Below are positions 15,146-23,191 of a stretch of DNA of 33,331 nt, one piece after another. Origin of the DNA: a virus; IMG/VR virus record IMGVR_UViG_3300024517_000066, positions 1 to 33,331 of that record. One strand, written 5' to 3'. How positions within the stretch are numbered: the first letter of the stretch is position 1; every line of letters starts with the position of its first letter. The position numbers were made by a program, and so were the translations under genes. The notes beneath the pieces were generated by a model that was not told where the DNA came from, did not search any database, and saw nothing but the letters and a program-made list of their open reading frames with translations.

Positions 15146-16105
15146 ATGGCAAGTTCACCTATTGCCACGGTTCTCAACTCTACACTTACTAAGTCGCGTA
15201 AGAAGCTGATAATGGCTTCTATTAAGTCTAATGCATTGCAAGCATGGGCTTTTGCAACTAACCGTGTAGAGTTTGAAGATGGTGGTCACGAAATTACAAA
15301 CCCACTTACTCTAGGACGTAATCCAAATATTTCGTCTTATGAGTACTTCGATGAACAACAGATTACTCAGACCAATGAATTCGATACAGTAAGTTACAAC
15401 TGGTCGCGTGTTGGTGGTACTGTTGTTATTTCCGATCAAGAAGAAGACGAAAACCAAGGTACAGCACAGATCTTTAAGTTGATGAAAGCTAAGATGGAAG
15501 TCTTGGAAGAATCAATTAAAGAGAAGTTCTCTAGCTACCTCTATGCAGTTTCGTCTGGTACTGATCCCCAAGGTCTTGGTGATCTAATTCCAGATGATCC
15601 TACTACTGGTACGCTTGGTGGTATTAACCGTGCTTCTGAGTCCCAATGGAGATCGTCTGCTTACGACTTCGATGGTAATATTGATTCAACTAACATTGAA
15701 GAAGTATTTGATGATGTCTTACTCGACCTTACTATGAAGTCGAATAAGCCTGATATCATTCTTACAGGTCGTAATCTTTATCGTACTTATCGCACAGCAG
15801 TACGTGATAAGGTTGTCATTAACTTGTCTGAATCTAATTCAGGTAAGAAGATGATGGATCTAGGGTTTGCTGGTGTTAAGCATCAGAATATTCCCATGTT
15901 GTATGATGAAGATTGTCCGGTTAATAAGGCATACTTCATTAACAGCCAATTCCTTCGCCTCCACATTCTTCGTCATGTTAATATGAAAGTCAAAGAGCTT
16001 GTTGCTCCTTGGACTATCGATGCTCATGGTCGTAGGATCGTTTGGCAGGGTCAGTGGTGCTTATGGAAGGCTTTCCGTACTCACGCTGTTGTGATTGATG
16101 AATAG
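15146..16105 (+). CDS. Major capsid protein (HK97 fold)
   Basis: A 319-residue protein forming the icosahedral shell. Features matching short podovirus-type HK97-fold capsid proteins are an N-terminal helical arm, a beta region (YNWSRVGGTVVISDQEE), a long spine-like helix (AQIFKLMKAKMEVLEESIKE), and C-terminal strands including PDIILTGRNLYRTYR and NMKVKELVAPWTIDAHGRRI. It follows the scaffold gene after a 28-base gap, and GGAG lies eight bases before its ATG, a stronger ribosome site than most genes here, consistent with high expression. Confidence 0.88.
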   Translation: MASSPIATVLNSTLTKSRKKLIMASIKSNALQAWAFATNRVEFEDGGHEITNPLTLGRNPNISSYEYFDEQQITQTNEFDTVSYNWSRVGGTVVISDQEEDENQGTAQIFKLMKAKMEVLEESIKEKFSSYLYAVSSGTDPQGLGDLIPDDPTTGTLGGINRASESQWRSSAYDFDGNIDSTNIEEVFDDVLLDLTMKSNKPDIILTGRNLYRTYRTAVRDKVVINLSESNSGKKMMDLGFAGVKHQNIPMLYDEDCPVNKAYFINSQFLRLHILRHVNMKVKELVAPWTIDAHGRRIVWQGQWCLWKAFRTHAVVIDE

Positions 16106-16123
16106 ACAGGAGATTAAGGGATA

Positions 16124-16474
16124 ATGTCTGGACAGAATATTAAGAAAAAGTTTGAAGTTCATCCTTATGATGGACCTGATGTCGATGAAGATCGAAAGGT
16201 ACAACGTACTGTTCATACCTTTGATGCAAAAGATAGGTGTTTTAAGACTAGTACAGTTAAAGAAGATGCTGGTTTTATGGTTTATACACCTGGAGGCAAC
16301 AGTGTTCGTATTAAGAATAAAAGTGAACTTCATCGATTAGGTTTTGGAGGTAATCCTGATCTTATTGATATGGAAACTGGTGATGTAGTGGGACCGGCTG
16401 ATACTAGTCTTAAGTCTCACTCTGAACGAGTTACTCATAAAAGTAAGCCCAAGACCCTTCAGGCTGCTCTATAG
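16124..16474 (+). CDS. Hypothetical head-module protein (116 aa)
   Basis: A 116-residue, charged protein immediately after the major capsid gene. The middle suggests beta structure (GFMVYTPGGNSVRIKNKSEL), and the Lys/Ser-rich tail (THKSKPKTLQAAL) is probably flexible. AGGAG and GGGATA precede the ATG. Small genes here are often head-completion or stabilising factors, but no family was recognised. Both neighbours are structural, so a virion role is likely. Confidence 0.68.
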   Translation: MSGQNIKKKFEVHPYDGPDVDEDRKVQRTVHTFDAKDRCFKTSTVKEDAGFMVYTPGGNSVRIKNKSELHRLGFGGNPDLIDMETGDVVGPADTSLKSHSERVTHKSKPKTLQAAL

Positions 16475-16486
16475 GAGAAATAGATT

Positions 16487-17182
16487 ATGAGTAGAGTCGG
16501 ACAAGACTACTTCCCTCGTAATATCAGTCAGTATGTTCCACTTATGGAATTCGCTGCTGATGTTATTCAGGGGCAATGGTTTGGAAGCTTGGGAGCACCT
16601 CAGGCTCTAGACCTTAATGGCATTCTAGTTGGTGCCTCTGCAACAACTTCTGTGCAAACATATACTAGTGCAGATTGGGCTACTACATTTGATGGTAGTG
16701 CAACTCATCTAGGTGAATCTGCTGCTGGTAGTATTAGTGGTAAGTATGGTCGATGCCTTACTATGACTGGTACGGCTGGTGCTGATCATGTTGTTACTGT
16801 AACAGGTAAAGACTATCTTGGTCAGCTTATGTCAGAAGCATTTACACTTTCTGGTACTGTTGCACAAGTTGGAGTAAAAGCATTTAAGTATGTTGATACT
16901 GTATCTGCTGCGGTAGGTGCCTCTGGTGATACTTTTGACCTTGGTTGGAATGACAAGTTGGGAGTACCTTATTCCCTTCAGGTCGTTACTCGTTTTCTAG
17001 AAGATGGAGTAACAGGTTCACCAACTACTGTTGTAGCAAATAGGTCTACTGGCACAGCAACTTCTACAGATGCTCGTGGAAGTATCGTTCCTGCAACTGC
17101 TACGAATGGTTCACGAGAATATGAAGTAGCGTATTCCTGTTATACTTCTGACTTGCATGGGTTAGCCGCGTATAGTAGCTAA
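16487..17182 (+). CDS. Probable capsid decoration/minor head protein
   Basis: A 231-residue, beta-rich protein, high in Gly, Thr, Ala and Val, with no membrane segment. Repeated strand-like stretches (GKYGRCLTMTGTAGADHVVT, LGQLMSEAFTLSGTVAQVGV) resemble decoration or minor capsid proteins that lie two genes after the capsid gene. The N-terminus (MSRVGQDYFPRNISQYVPLM) is distinctive, but I cannot assign a named family. AGGAG precedes the ATG. It is the last gene before a strong hairpin at 17210-17250, marking the end of the head module. Confidence 0.62.
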   Translation: MSRVGQDYFPRNISQYVPLMEFAADVIQGQWFGSLGAPQALDLNGILVGASATTSVQTYTSADWATTFDGSATHLGESAAGSISGKYGRCLTMTGTAGADHVVTVTGKDYLGQLMSEAFTLSGTVAQVGVKAFKYVDTVSAAVGASGDTFDLGWNDKLGVPYSLQVVTRFLEDGVTGSPTTVVANRSTGTATSTDARGSIVPATATNGSREYEVAYSCYTSDLHGLAAYSS

Positions 17183-17209
17183 TTTGGTAAAGAAGTGTCT
17201 CAGGCTTTG

Positions 17210-17250
17210 GAGGGTGGAGGAGGTTTTAATCCCTTTTACTCCTCCCCCTC
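17210..17250 (+). terminator. Strong hairpin after head module (attenuator or terminator-like)
   Basis: GAGGG-T-GGAGGAG (17210-17222) pairs with CTCCTCCCCCTC (17239-17250): 12 base pairs with a single T bulged out and a 16-base T-rich loop. There is no T-tract after the stem, so efficient intrinsic termination is doubtful. It sits between the decoration-type gene and the tail-tube-like gene, the same place T7 has its terminator after the capsid gene. It may reduce downstream tail expression or protect the 3' end of capsid mRNA. Confidence 0.55.
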
Positions 17251-17264
17251 TACTGAGGAAATAG

Positions 17265-17915
17265 ATGACAGTATTTCGTGAGTTAATAGACAGAACAATA
17301 CTGCGGATGTCTCAGGTTCCTGGGGCAGCTACACAAACTTATGCAGAAGATAGAGTAGCAGAGATGCTACAACATAAGTTTGATATACTCTTTGATGAGT
17401 ATTGGTGGCCGAAGTATAATCTATGGTCTACTTATACACTAGATGGCTCTACTGGAGTAGTTACTACTGATCTCACAGAGATCATTAAAAGGTTTGAAGA
17501 TATTCGATCAGTATTCATAGGTAATACTAGTCGTAGAGTACTTATCCTTGGTCCAGAACAAAATCCTAATATTATAGATGGAACAGATCCTAGAGTATAC
17601 GAAGCAAATGCAGATGCCGCTAGGGTTATAACTATATGGCCTAAGACTGCTACAGGTACTTTAGATATAAATTATCAAACTAAACCAGATACATTCTCTT
17701 CAGAAGATGAAGTAGATATGGATGATCAGTTAATGATCTGTGGTGCTGCATGGGACTACCTTGAAGATGATGGTACTAATCCCGGTGCAACTCAGAAGTT
17801 CCAAAACTTCTTTGAGGACAGATTAGCTCAATTGACAAGTAAGTTAAATAGTAGGCCAATACCACTAGATCACTTTGCTTCTCGATCAGATACCTTTACA
17901 CTCACAAGGATATAG
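17265..17915 (+). CDS. Head-tail adaptor/tail tubular protein A-like
   Basis: A 216-residue protein that probably forms the ring between portal and tail nozzle. The N-terminal helix (FRELIDRTILRMSQV), the WW-containing helix (KFDILFDEYWWPKYN), and the C-terminal helical segment (DDQLMICGAAWDYLEDDGTN, then FQNFFEDRLAQLTSKLN) follow the pattern of podoviral gp11-like adaptors, and the length matches the family. AGGA lies just upstream of the ATG. Position after the capsid genes and before a nozzle-like gene agrees with the T7 order. Confidence 0.78.
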   Translation: MTVFRELIDRTILRMSQVPGAATQTYAEDRVAEMLQHKFDILFDEYWWPKYNLWSTYTLDGSTGVVTTDLTEIIKRFEDIRSVFIGNTSRRVLILGPEQNPNIIDGTDPRVYEANADAARVITIWPKTATGTLDINYQTKPDTFSSEDEVDMDDQLMICGAAWDYLEDDGTNPGATQKFQNFFEDRLAQLTSKLNSRPIPLDHFASRSDTFTLTRI

Positions 17916-17918
17916 TTC

Positions 17919-18374
17919 GTGAATCCTCAATTATTATTAGAGCTTGCAAAAAAGTTAGGTGGTAATCCTGAAACTTCACTTCAGGGGCGTTCGAGAGTTC
18001 TTCCGCCTAATCCTTTAGCAGAAGTTAACCCTAATATACCTCCTGGTGTTAGAGGAGTTGATCCGAATGGAATTAGTACTCCTCTACACGAACCTCCTAT
18101 CGATGTTCCTCCAACTGGTACTGTTGAGGACTATATGCGGCAGATAGATGAATTTAATTCTGATGGTCCTCAGCCTAACTGGAGTGATCCAACAAGTATA
18201 CCAAGTCCGACCAGTCAAGCGATAAGAGATGCAGAAGATGATGCATTGATGCGTACTATTGAGCAACAAGCAGAGGCTATGGGAGAAGGTGGGATTAATT
18301 TCGGTGAGGAATTGGAGCGGCAGCTAGAGCATCTATTACAAACACGGGGTTTGTCGGGTAGAAAGCTAAAATGA
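17919..18374 (+). CDS. Hypothetical Pro-rich protein in tail module
   Basis: A 151-residue protein starting with GTG at 17919, with AAGGA about nine bases upstream. The centre (about 25-100) is Pro/Asn/Ser-rich and likely disordered. The C-terminal third is an acidic helix (AIRDAEDDALMRTIEQQAEA, then LERQLEHLLQTRG) with a basic end. It overlaps the next gene by four bases (ATGA), so translation is probably coupled to the nozzle-like protein. No family was recognised; a tail assembly or linker role is a guess from position. Confidence 0.65.
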   Translation: MNPQLLLELAKKLGGNPETSLQGRSRVLPPNPLAEVNPNIPPGVRGVDPNGISTPLHEPPIDVPPTGTVEDYMRQIDEFNSDGPQPNWSDPTSIPSPTSQAIRDAEDDALMRTIEQQAEAMGEGGINFGEELERQLEHLLQTRGLSGRKLK

Positions 18375-20203
18375 CAGCATTAACCCGACCACGTATTCAG
18401 AGAAAAATACGTAGGCAGTCAGTCCTTAGTGATATAACTATCAGAGATTTCTCTGGTGGGTTGAATGTTGCTGACAATGATTTAAACCTTACTACTAAGT
18501 TTGCTACAATATCACAGAATGTTATTCGTGCAGTTGATGGATCACTTACTATTCGTCCTGGCACAGAGTTATTCTCTGATGTAGTTGGATACATGGACTC
18601 CATTATTAATATGGAGTACTTTCGCAATCATATCATAGTAGTTGGTAACAATGGTAAGGTTGTTAGAGTAGATGGATTAGGAAATGTTGTAGAGATTTGG
18701 TCTGATGATTGGGCAGATAACTTAGCTGGTAATCCTACTGGATGGGATGCAACTACTTTCTGTTCATTTGCTAGGTACAATGGTAGTCTTACTATTCATA
18801 ATGGAATTAATAAGCCTATTAGTGTAGAGCCTGATCTATCAGTAACATACGTACAAGATAGAGCGATAGGAACCAATGCATTTACACCAGTGGGTAGGTA
18901 CTCTCATACACAAGGTAGGTACTTGGTTATCGCAGGTGATCCTGATGCATCTAGTACTATTCACATTTCTGGGACTGATACTACTACATTCGTCGGTGAC
19001 TCTCTTACTGATGCTGTGTCTATTGATCTCGGCAGTCGTGTCACAGTGGGTGAAGTTGAGATTAAAGGTATTGGAAGCTACCGCAATCAGCTTGTAGTTG
19101 TCTTTGAAGAGATGATACTTCCATTAACATTAGGTGTATTTAGTGGAGATGATCATTCTCCTACATTTGGTGATGAAATAGAAGAGTCAGGAACTATAAG
19201 TCATAGGACACTTCAATCAGTTGGTGATGATCTCCTATTTGCTGATTTGAATGGGGTATCTAGTGTTCGTAGAGCAGCACTAACTACATCTATTAAATCA
19301 GAGAAGTTCTCACATCTAATTGATCCATTACTACAAACTACTTTCGATAATGTAGTAGATAGTGATGATGGTATTCTAGTTGCAGAGGATGAAGTATTCT
19401 CTGTCTTTGATACACAAGCAGGTAACTATATGCTGTTTGTGCCTAATGAGATTGGGAATATTACAGAAACAGTATGCTATACATTCAAGAAGATTGATAA
19501 GTTAAAGATAGCTGCATGGACTGAATGGAGAGATTGGAACTTCAAGGCTGCATGTCGATCACAGTTGAAGAGAGTATTCTTTGCAGATCGTAAACGTCCT
19601 ACTCTTATATGGAGAATGGGAGAAGAGCATCATAAGAATGTAACTGATTCAAATAACATCTCTGTAGATTATAAGGGATATGAAGAAACATTCTCAGATG
19701 GTACAGCTTTCATCGATGGACATGGTTGGACACCAGTAGCTGATATAGAAAAGTCAGGAGTTCCTATTCGTTGGACTTGGGAACTTCCTTGGTCAGATAA
19801 TGATACAAGATTCAATGTTAAGTCTTCTAGATACATTAACTTTGATACACAAGGTGAAGGACGATTTACTTGTGATATGTTTGTAGATAACATCTATGAT
19901 GACAGACAGTTCTTAGGTGAGACATTCTCTGATGGAACATTGTTTACAGATAGTCTTGGTTGGATAAAAGAGTCATTAGTTCCAACTTTAACACAGAGCT
20001 TTGCACTTGGAGACTCTCCTGGGTTTGGTAGAGATCAATATGGTAGGTTATTCGGTGGTGGTAGACCTACAAGAACAGAGAAGTTATACGATTGGTCTAC
20101 GACATATAAGCTATTCAAACTTCGTCTAAGTGGTAAAGCAATTAAGCCAATGAGGATAGTATCTATATCATTGGCTTACTCTACAGGAAGTATTAGGAGG
20201 TAA
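18371..20203 (+). CDS. Tail nozzle/tail tubular protein B-like
   Basis: A 610-residue, beta-rich protein likely to form the short tail nozzle or stabilising ring below the adaptor. The N-terminus (ITIRDFSGGLNVADNDLNL, then IRAVDGSLTIRPGTELF) is typical of podoviral nozzle or stabilisation proteins that open with a GG-loop and an RPG motif, followed by propeller-like beta repeats (about 70-400). Two copies of an ETFSDGTxFxDxxGW motif lie near residues 437 and 516, suggesting a duplicated domain. It overlaps the preceding gene by ATGA and ends in a good ribosome site (AGGAGG) for the small gene that follows. Confidence 0.75.
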   Translation: MTALTRPRIQRKIRRQSVLSDITIRDFSGGLNVADNDLNLTTKFATISQNVIRAVDGSLTIRPGTELFSDVVGYMDSIINMEYFRNHIIVVGNNGKVVRVDGLGNVVEIWSDDWADNLAGNPTGWDATTFCSFARYNGSLTIHNGINKPISVEPDLSVTYVQDRAIGTNAFTPVGRYSHTQGRYLVIAGDPDASSTIHISGTDTTTFVGDSLTDAVSIDLGSRVTVGEVEIKGIGSYRNQLVVVFEEMILPLTLGVFSGDDHSPTFGDEIEESGTISHRTLQSVGDDLLFADLNGVSSVRRAALTTSIKSEKFSHLIDPLLQTTFDNVVDSDDGILVAEDEVFSVFDTQAGNYMLFVPNEIGNITETVCYTFKKIDKLKIAAWTEWRDWNFKAACRSQLKRVFFADRKRPTLIWRMGEEHHKNVTDSNNISVDYKGYEETFSDGTAFIDGHGWTPVADIEKSGVPIRWTWELPWSDNDTRFNVKSSRYINFDTQGEGRFTCDMFVDNIYDDRQFLGETFSDGTLFTDSLGWIKESLVPTLTQSFALGDSPGFGRDQYGRLFGGGRPTRTEKLYDWSTTYKLFKLRLSGKAIKPMRIVSISLAYSTGSIRR

Positions 20204-20204
20204 T

Positions 20205-20372
20205 ATGGCTTCAGCAGTTGATACAAGTTTTCCCCCTGAAGATGAGCAAGTAAGTAAGGGTGATTTTCGTGCTCAAATGCTAATCATATCTAATGAGATT
20301 ACAGCATTACAAAGAGATACAGATCTACCAAATAAGATAGCATTTGGTGATGTAGCTATCGCAACTTTATAG
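20205..20372 (+). CDS. Small phage protein upstream of tail fibre (55 aa)
   Basis: A 55-codon gene short enough to be missed by size-limited gene finding. ATG at 20205 follows AGGAGG closely (about four bases), the strongest ribosome site in the tail region, and the frame ends at TAG 20370-20372. The sequence (SFPPEDEQVSKGDFRAQMLI, then SNEITALQRDT) has the pattern of short proteins often found just before tail-fibre genes, and also of fibre N-termini. It may be an independent fibre adaptor. Spacing to the next gene is seven bases. Confidence 0.72.
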   Translation: MASAVDTSFPPEDEQVSKGDFRAQMLIISNEITALQRDTDLPNKIAFGDVAIATL

Positions 20373-20379
20373 GTTTAAT

Positions 20380-20781
20380 ATGTCAGATAAAATTGGAGTA
20401 TTAGGTGAATCAACTACTGCTACAGTAGCTACTACAACTGTCTACACATGTCCAGCTTCTAAGGCAGCTAAGATCAGTCTTATGTGGACTGGTCTGGCTC
20501 ATGCAGCTAATAGTACAGGTGATCTAACTATTACTGTTAATGGAGTGAATGTAGCTGTAATCCTTAATATGACAGCGGCCAACTACATTCTTAGTAGTAC
20601 TGCTAAATTGAATGAAGGTGCACAAGTTGCTGCTCCTGACGGTACTTCTGAAGCTAATACTGTAGGGATTGCCCCACAAGTCTATTACTTGTCTGCTGGT
20701 GATACTGTAACATATACTATTGGTACAGATGCTATGCAGTCAATGAATATGCAAGTAGTAGGTACAGAGATTGATGTCTAA
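20380..20781 (+). CDS. Beta-rich tail/virion protein (133 aa)
   Basis: A 133-residue, Thr/Ala/Val-rich protein. The pattern TVYTCPASKAAKISLMWTGL, GDLTITVNGVNVAVI and YYLSAGDTVTYTIGTDAM is typical of small jelly-roll-like proteins in phage tail-fibre clusters, in which a final AGDTVT phrase is common. Its ribosome site is weak (AGG). It ends in a TAATG overlap with the fibre gene. Probable tail decoration or fibre-associated protein, by context. Confidence 0.62.
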   Translation: MSDKIGVLGESTTATVATTTVYTCPASKAAKISLMWTGLAHAANSTGDLTITVNGVNVAVILNMTAANYILSSTAKLNEGAQVAAPDGTSEANTVGIAPQVYYLSAGDTVTYTIGTDAMQSMNMQVVGTEIDV

Positions 20782-22004
20782 TGGTTACAAAGACTTCTAA
20801 CTTCAAATTTAATCTAATTACGTTAGATGATACTCCCTGGCATGAATTCGATCATGACAACTGGAGGATCATTGATACTGTACTAGCAAAATTTGTTGCT
20901 ATTGTTAATCTAGTCGGGGTATGGGACAACTCTTTAGCTATTGCTGTTGGTGAGCGGCATATAGATAGAGAGGCTGGAACTATATGGACTGCTTTAGTAG
21001 CTCACACAAGTCCTAGTACTGGTACATTTGCAGAAAGTAGAGAAGCTATCCCAAGTAATTGGGAATTGTTCTCTTCCATTGATGCAACATTTGCAGGTAA
21101 TTGGGTAACTAATACTAGTTATGCTCAAAACTCCTTTCTTGTTGATGCAAATAGATATGGAGTTACAGTTGCTACCTATACATCCTCTGATAGTTATGAT
21201 ACTGATGTTGTTAACGGTAATATCATTACTCTTATCGATGTTGCTCAAGCTGTAATAGATGCAGAAGCTGCGGCAGTATCCGCTGCGGCTAGTGCAGCTA
21301 CAATTAGTTTGCCTTTAGCTGTTGCTTCTGGTGGTACAGGAGGAACAACTGCTGCATTAGGTAGAGCTGGTTTAGAAATAGATGGTGCGAGTAATAAGAT
21401 TGCATATGGAGATCTACCTACTGGTACAGAGGGTGGAGGATTAGTATTTAATAGTAGTGGAATTCTTTCTGAACAAATTCAATTTTCTACTGGAGATGTC
21501 AAACTTACTTTAAAGACTGCTGCTGATACTGGTTGGGTATTGTTTGACGATGGTAATATAGGTAATGCATCATCAAGTGCTACTACTAGAGCTAATGCAG
21601 ATACAGAAGATCTTTTTACACTCCTTTGGACTAATACAATTGATGCTAACTGTGCTGTTAGTACTGGTAGAGGAGCTTCTGCTGCTGCGGATTATGCAGC
21701 AAATAAGACTATAGATTTACCAAAAGCATTAGGTAGAGCATTAGCTACATATGGTACTGGTTCAGGATTAACTGCTAGAGCTTTAGCAGAAACATTGGGT
21801 GAAGAAGATCACGTACTGCTTGAAGCGGAGTTGGCCTCCCATGCCCATGGGCTACCTCACGGTAGTAGTCCGGGGGCAGGCCCTACCGTTCAGGAAAACA
21901 CCACGAACACCACTACCACTCCCGCCTCTAATTCAGCCGGTAGCGATACGGCCCATAATGTAATGCAACCTACACTATTTCTTAATACAATGGTGAAGCT
22001 ATGA
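20781..22004 (+). CDS. Tail fibre / collar-domain protein
   Basis: A 407-residue protein likely to contact the host surface. The N-terminus (NFKFNLITLDDTPWHEFDHD) is a recurrent tail-attachment-type start. An Ala-rich helical stretch lies near 150-170. The motif VASGGTGGTTAALGRAGL (about 181-198) is a hallmark of phage fibre and tail proteins. The C-terminal half has a tail-collar-like pattern (TGWVLFDDGNIGNASSSAT, DLFTLLWTN, NKTIDLPKALGRALA, then HAHGLPHG). The last part, encoded at about 21826-21960, is clearly richer in G+C than the rest, hinting at a recombined tip. Four-base ATGA overlap with the next gene. Confidence 0.78.
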   Translation: MVTKTSNFKFNLITLDDTPWHEFDHDNWRIIDTVLAKFVAIVNLVGVWDNSLAIAVGERHIDREAGTIWTALVAHTSPSTGTFAESREAIPSNWELFSSIDATFAGNWVTNTSYAQNSFLVDANRYGVTVATYTSSDSYDTDVVNGNIITLIDVAQAVIDAEAAAVSAAASAATISLPLAVASGGTGGTTAALGRAGLEIDGASNKIAYGDLPTGTEGGGLVFNSSGILSEQIQFSTGDVKLTLKTAADTGWVLFDDGNIGNASSSATTRANADTEDLFTLLWTNTIDANCAVSTGRGASAAADYAANKTIDLPKALGRALATYGTGSGLTARALAETLGEEDHVLLEAELASHAHGLPHGSSPGAGPTVQENTTNTTTTPASNSAGSDTAHNVMQPTLFLNTMVKL

Positions 22005-22393
22005 TTTTTAGAGACTTTGATGGGAAGATCATTGTAGGTAACTTCCGTTGTACTACAGCACAGTTTGCAGTAATTGAAACTGATTATACAGGTTTGCCTT
22101 TTGATATAGCTCAACGAGATTATAATACATCATCTGGTAGGCATATACTTAAAGATACGCAGAACAAACAACTTGCTGGTGAACTTCCATATCCTCTAGG
22201 GGATACTATTATTTCTAGACAAAGCACATACCAAGCACTACTTGATGCAGCATTTCCTGCTCCACCTATTCCTCCACCTGATCCAAAGAGAAAAGCTCCA
22301 TCAATTCCATCAGGTAATAGTGTTCCACAAATGCGAGCCGAACTAGCCTTACTTCGACAAGTTTTAATTGATGCAGGATATCTAGATGAGTGA
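22001..22393 (+). CDS. Tail-fibre-associated hypothetical protein
   Basis: A 130-residue protein starting in an ATGA overlap with the fibre gene. The N-terminal half looks like a mixed beta fold (MIFRDFDGKIIVGNFRC). A Pro-rich linker (PAPPIPPPDPKRKAP) spans about 85-100, and the C-terminus is a helix (MRAELALLRQVLIDAGYLDE). Small genes directly after fibres often encode fibre-assembly or fibre-end proteins, which fits position but is not proven by sequence. Its stop overlaps the following GTG start (GTGA). Confidence 0.62.
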   Translation: MIFRDFDGKIIVGNFRCTTAQFAVIETDYTGLPFDIAQRDYNTSSGRHILKDTQNKQLAGELPYPLGDTIISRQSTYQALLDAAFPAPPIPPPDPKRKAPSIPSGNSVPQMRAELALLRQVLIDAGYLDE

Positions 22394-22677
22394 GTACAAT
22401 GAGCGTTGAACATGACGATATAAAAATAGAAGTAGCAAAGTTATCTACTAAGTTAGATGAGAGATCAAAAAATACAGATGCTAGAAATAAAGCTTTAGAT
22501 AATATAGTGAAGGAAATTAAAACAGATTTCATCACACTTCGACAAGAGTTTGCATCTATCAAGGATGATGTAAGTGCTATATCAGGTAGCTTTAAATCTA
22601 TTAAATGGATTATAGGTATTGGTGCTACTGGTACTGTATCATTACTTGGTGGGATACTAGTGAAGCTATCAACGTAA
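22390..22677 (+). CDS. XhlA-like membrane protein (holin-associated)
   Basis: A 95-residue protein with a long hydrophilic coiled-coil-like region (about 8-62) and one C-terminal transmembrane segment (about 72-92, WIIGIGATGTVSLLGGIL) with a short basic end. This architecture is that of XhlA-type phage proteins that help holins lyse the cell by acting in the inner membrane; the assignment is by shape, not by search. The GTG at 22390 overlaps the previous stop as GTGA; an ATG at 22399 is an alternative start removing three residues. A second small membrane gene follows. Confidence 0.68.
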   Translation: MSTMSVEHDDIKIEVAKLSTKLDERSKNTDARNKALDNIVKEIKTDFITLRQEFASIKDDVSAISGSFKSIKWIIGIGATGTVSLLGGILVKLST

Positions 22678-22692
22678 ACAAAGGAATATACA

Positions 22693-22923
22693 ATGGGATT
22701 TTTTACTAAACGATCTAAAGAAGCTTCTACTTGGGGTGGGCTAGGTATGGCTGTATTCGGCTTCGGACAGATGTTCGATGCTAAAGAAGCTCCAGCCATT
22801 GCTACTGCGGTTGAGCAAGCAGGTACAGCCTTTGCAAGTGGAATGCCTTGGTGGCAGGCAGTACTGCTAGGAGCTACTGGTACTGCAATGGCCTTTAAGT
22901 CTGACGGCGACAAAGGATTTTAA
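22693..22923 (+). CDS. Small membrane protein, holin candidate
   Basis: A 76-residue protein with two hydrophobic stretches, about residues 12-28 (STWGGLGMAVFGFGQMF) and 52-68 (PWWQAVLLGATGTAMAF), and a charged C-terminus. Size and two segments fit a small holin. It follows the XhlA-like gene by 15 bases with AAGGA before its ATG, so the two likely form the membrane part of a lysis cassette. No endolysin gene was found next to it. The alternative is a minor virion membrane-active protein. Confidence 0.62.
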   Translation: MGFFTKRSKEASTWGGLGMAVFGFGQMFDAKEAPAIATAVEQAGTAFASGMPWWQAVLLGATGTAMAFKSDGDKGF

Positions 22924-22924
22924 G

Positions 22925-23191
22925 ATGGGAAAGCGTATCAAAGCTCTAAGAGGTATATCTAAGACCTTTGGTGAGGCTCCTAAAGATCCTACTGAGAGGT
23001 TTGTTGGATTGTTTACACATTTCTTAAACAATCATAAACCTACACAAGAGGATAGAACTTCAACGAACTTAACAGGTAAAGCTAAGTTTAGTCCAGAAGA
23101 ACAGACTATGCTTAGTAAGGCTTTTAAACGTATGCCTCCTGAGAGTCAGCAGAAGTTTGTTCAAAGTATGCAAGGTAAAAGGCAACAGTAA
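22925..23191 (+). CDS. Small basic hypothetical protein
   Basis: An 88-residue, Lys/Gln-rich, hydrophilic protein (pattern RFVGLFTHFLNNHKPTQED, then SPEEQTMLSKAFKRMPPESQ). It has two predicted helices and no membrane segment. It starts one base after the previous stop and ends in a TAATG overlap with the first internal-protein gene. It may be an assembly or ejection accessory, from its position only; it does not look like a lysozyme, since no catalytic motif is visible. Confidence 0.62.
   Translation: MGKRIKALRGISKTFGEAPKDPTERFVGLFTHFLNNHKPTQEDRTSTNLTGKAKFSPEEQTMLSKAFKRMPPESQQKFVQSMQGKRQQ

Noticed and set aside
21780-22004. Diversity-generating retroelement variable region at the fibre end
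   Set aside because: The fibre tip has Asn/Thr-rich codons, but no reverse transcriptase or template repeat was seen in the window; simple recombination explains the patch better.
22266-22913. Leftward 215-codon frame
   Set aside because: Lies antisense to three well-supported rightward genes that carry membrane and coiled-coil patterns; it is a by-product of codon bias.
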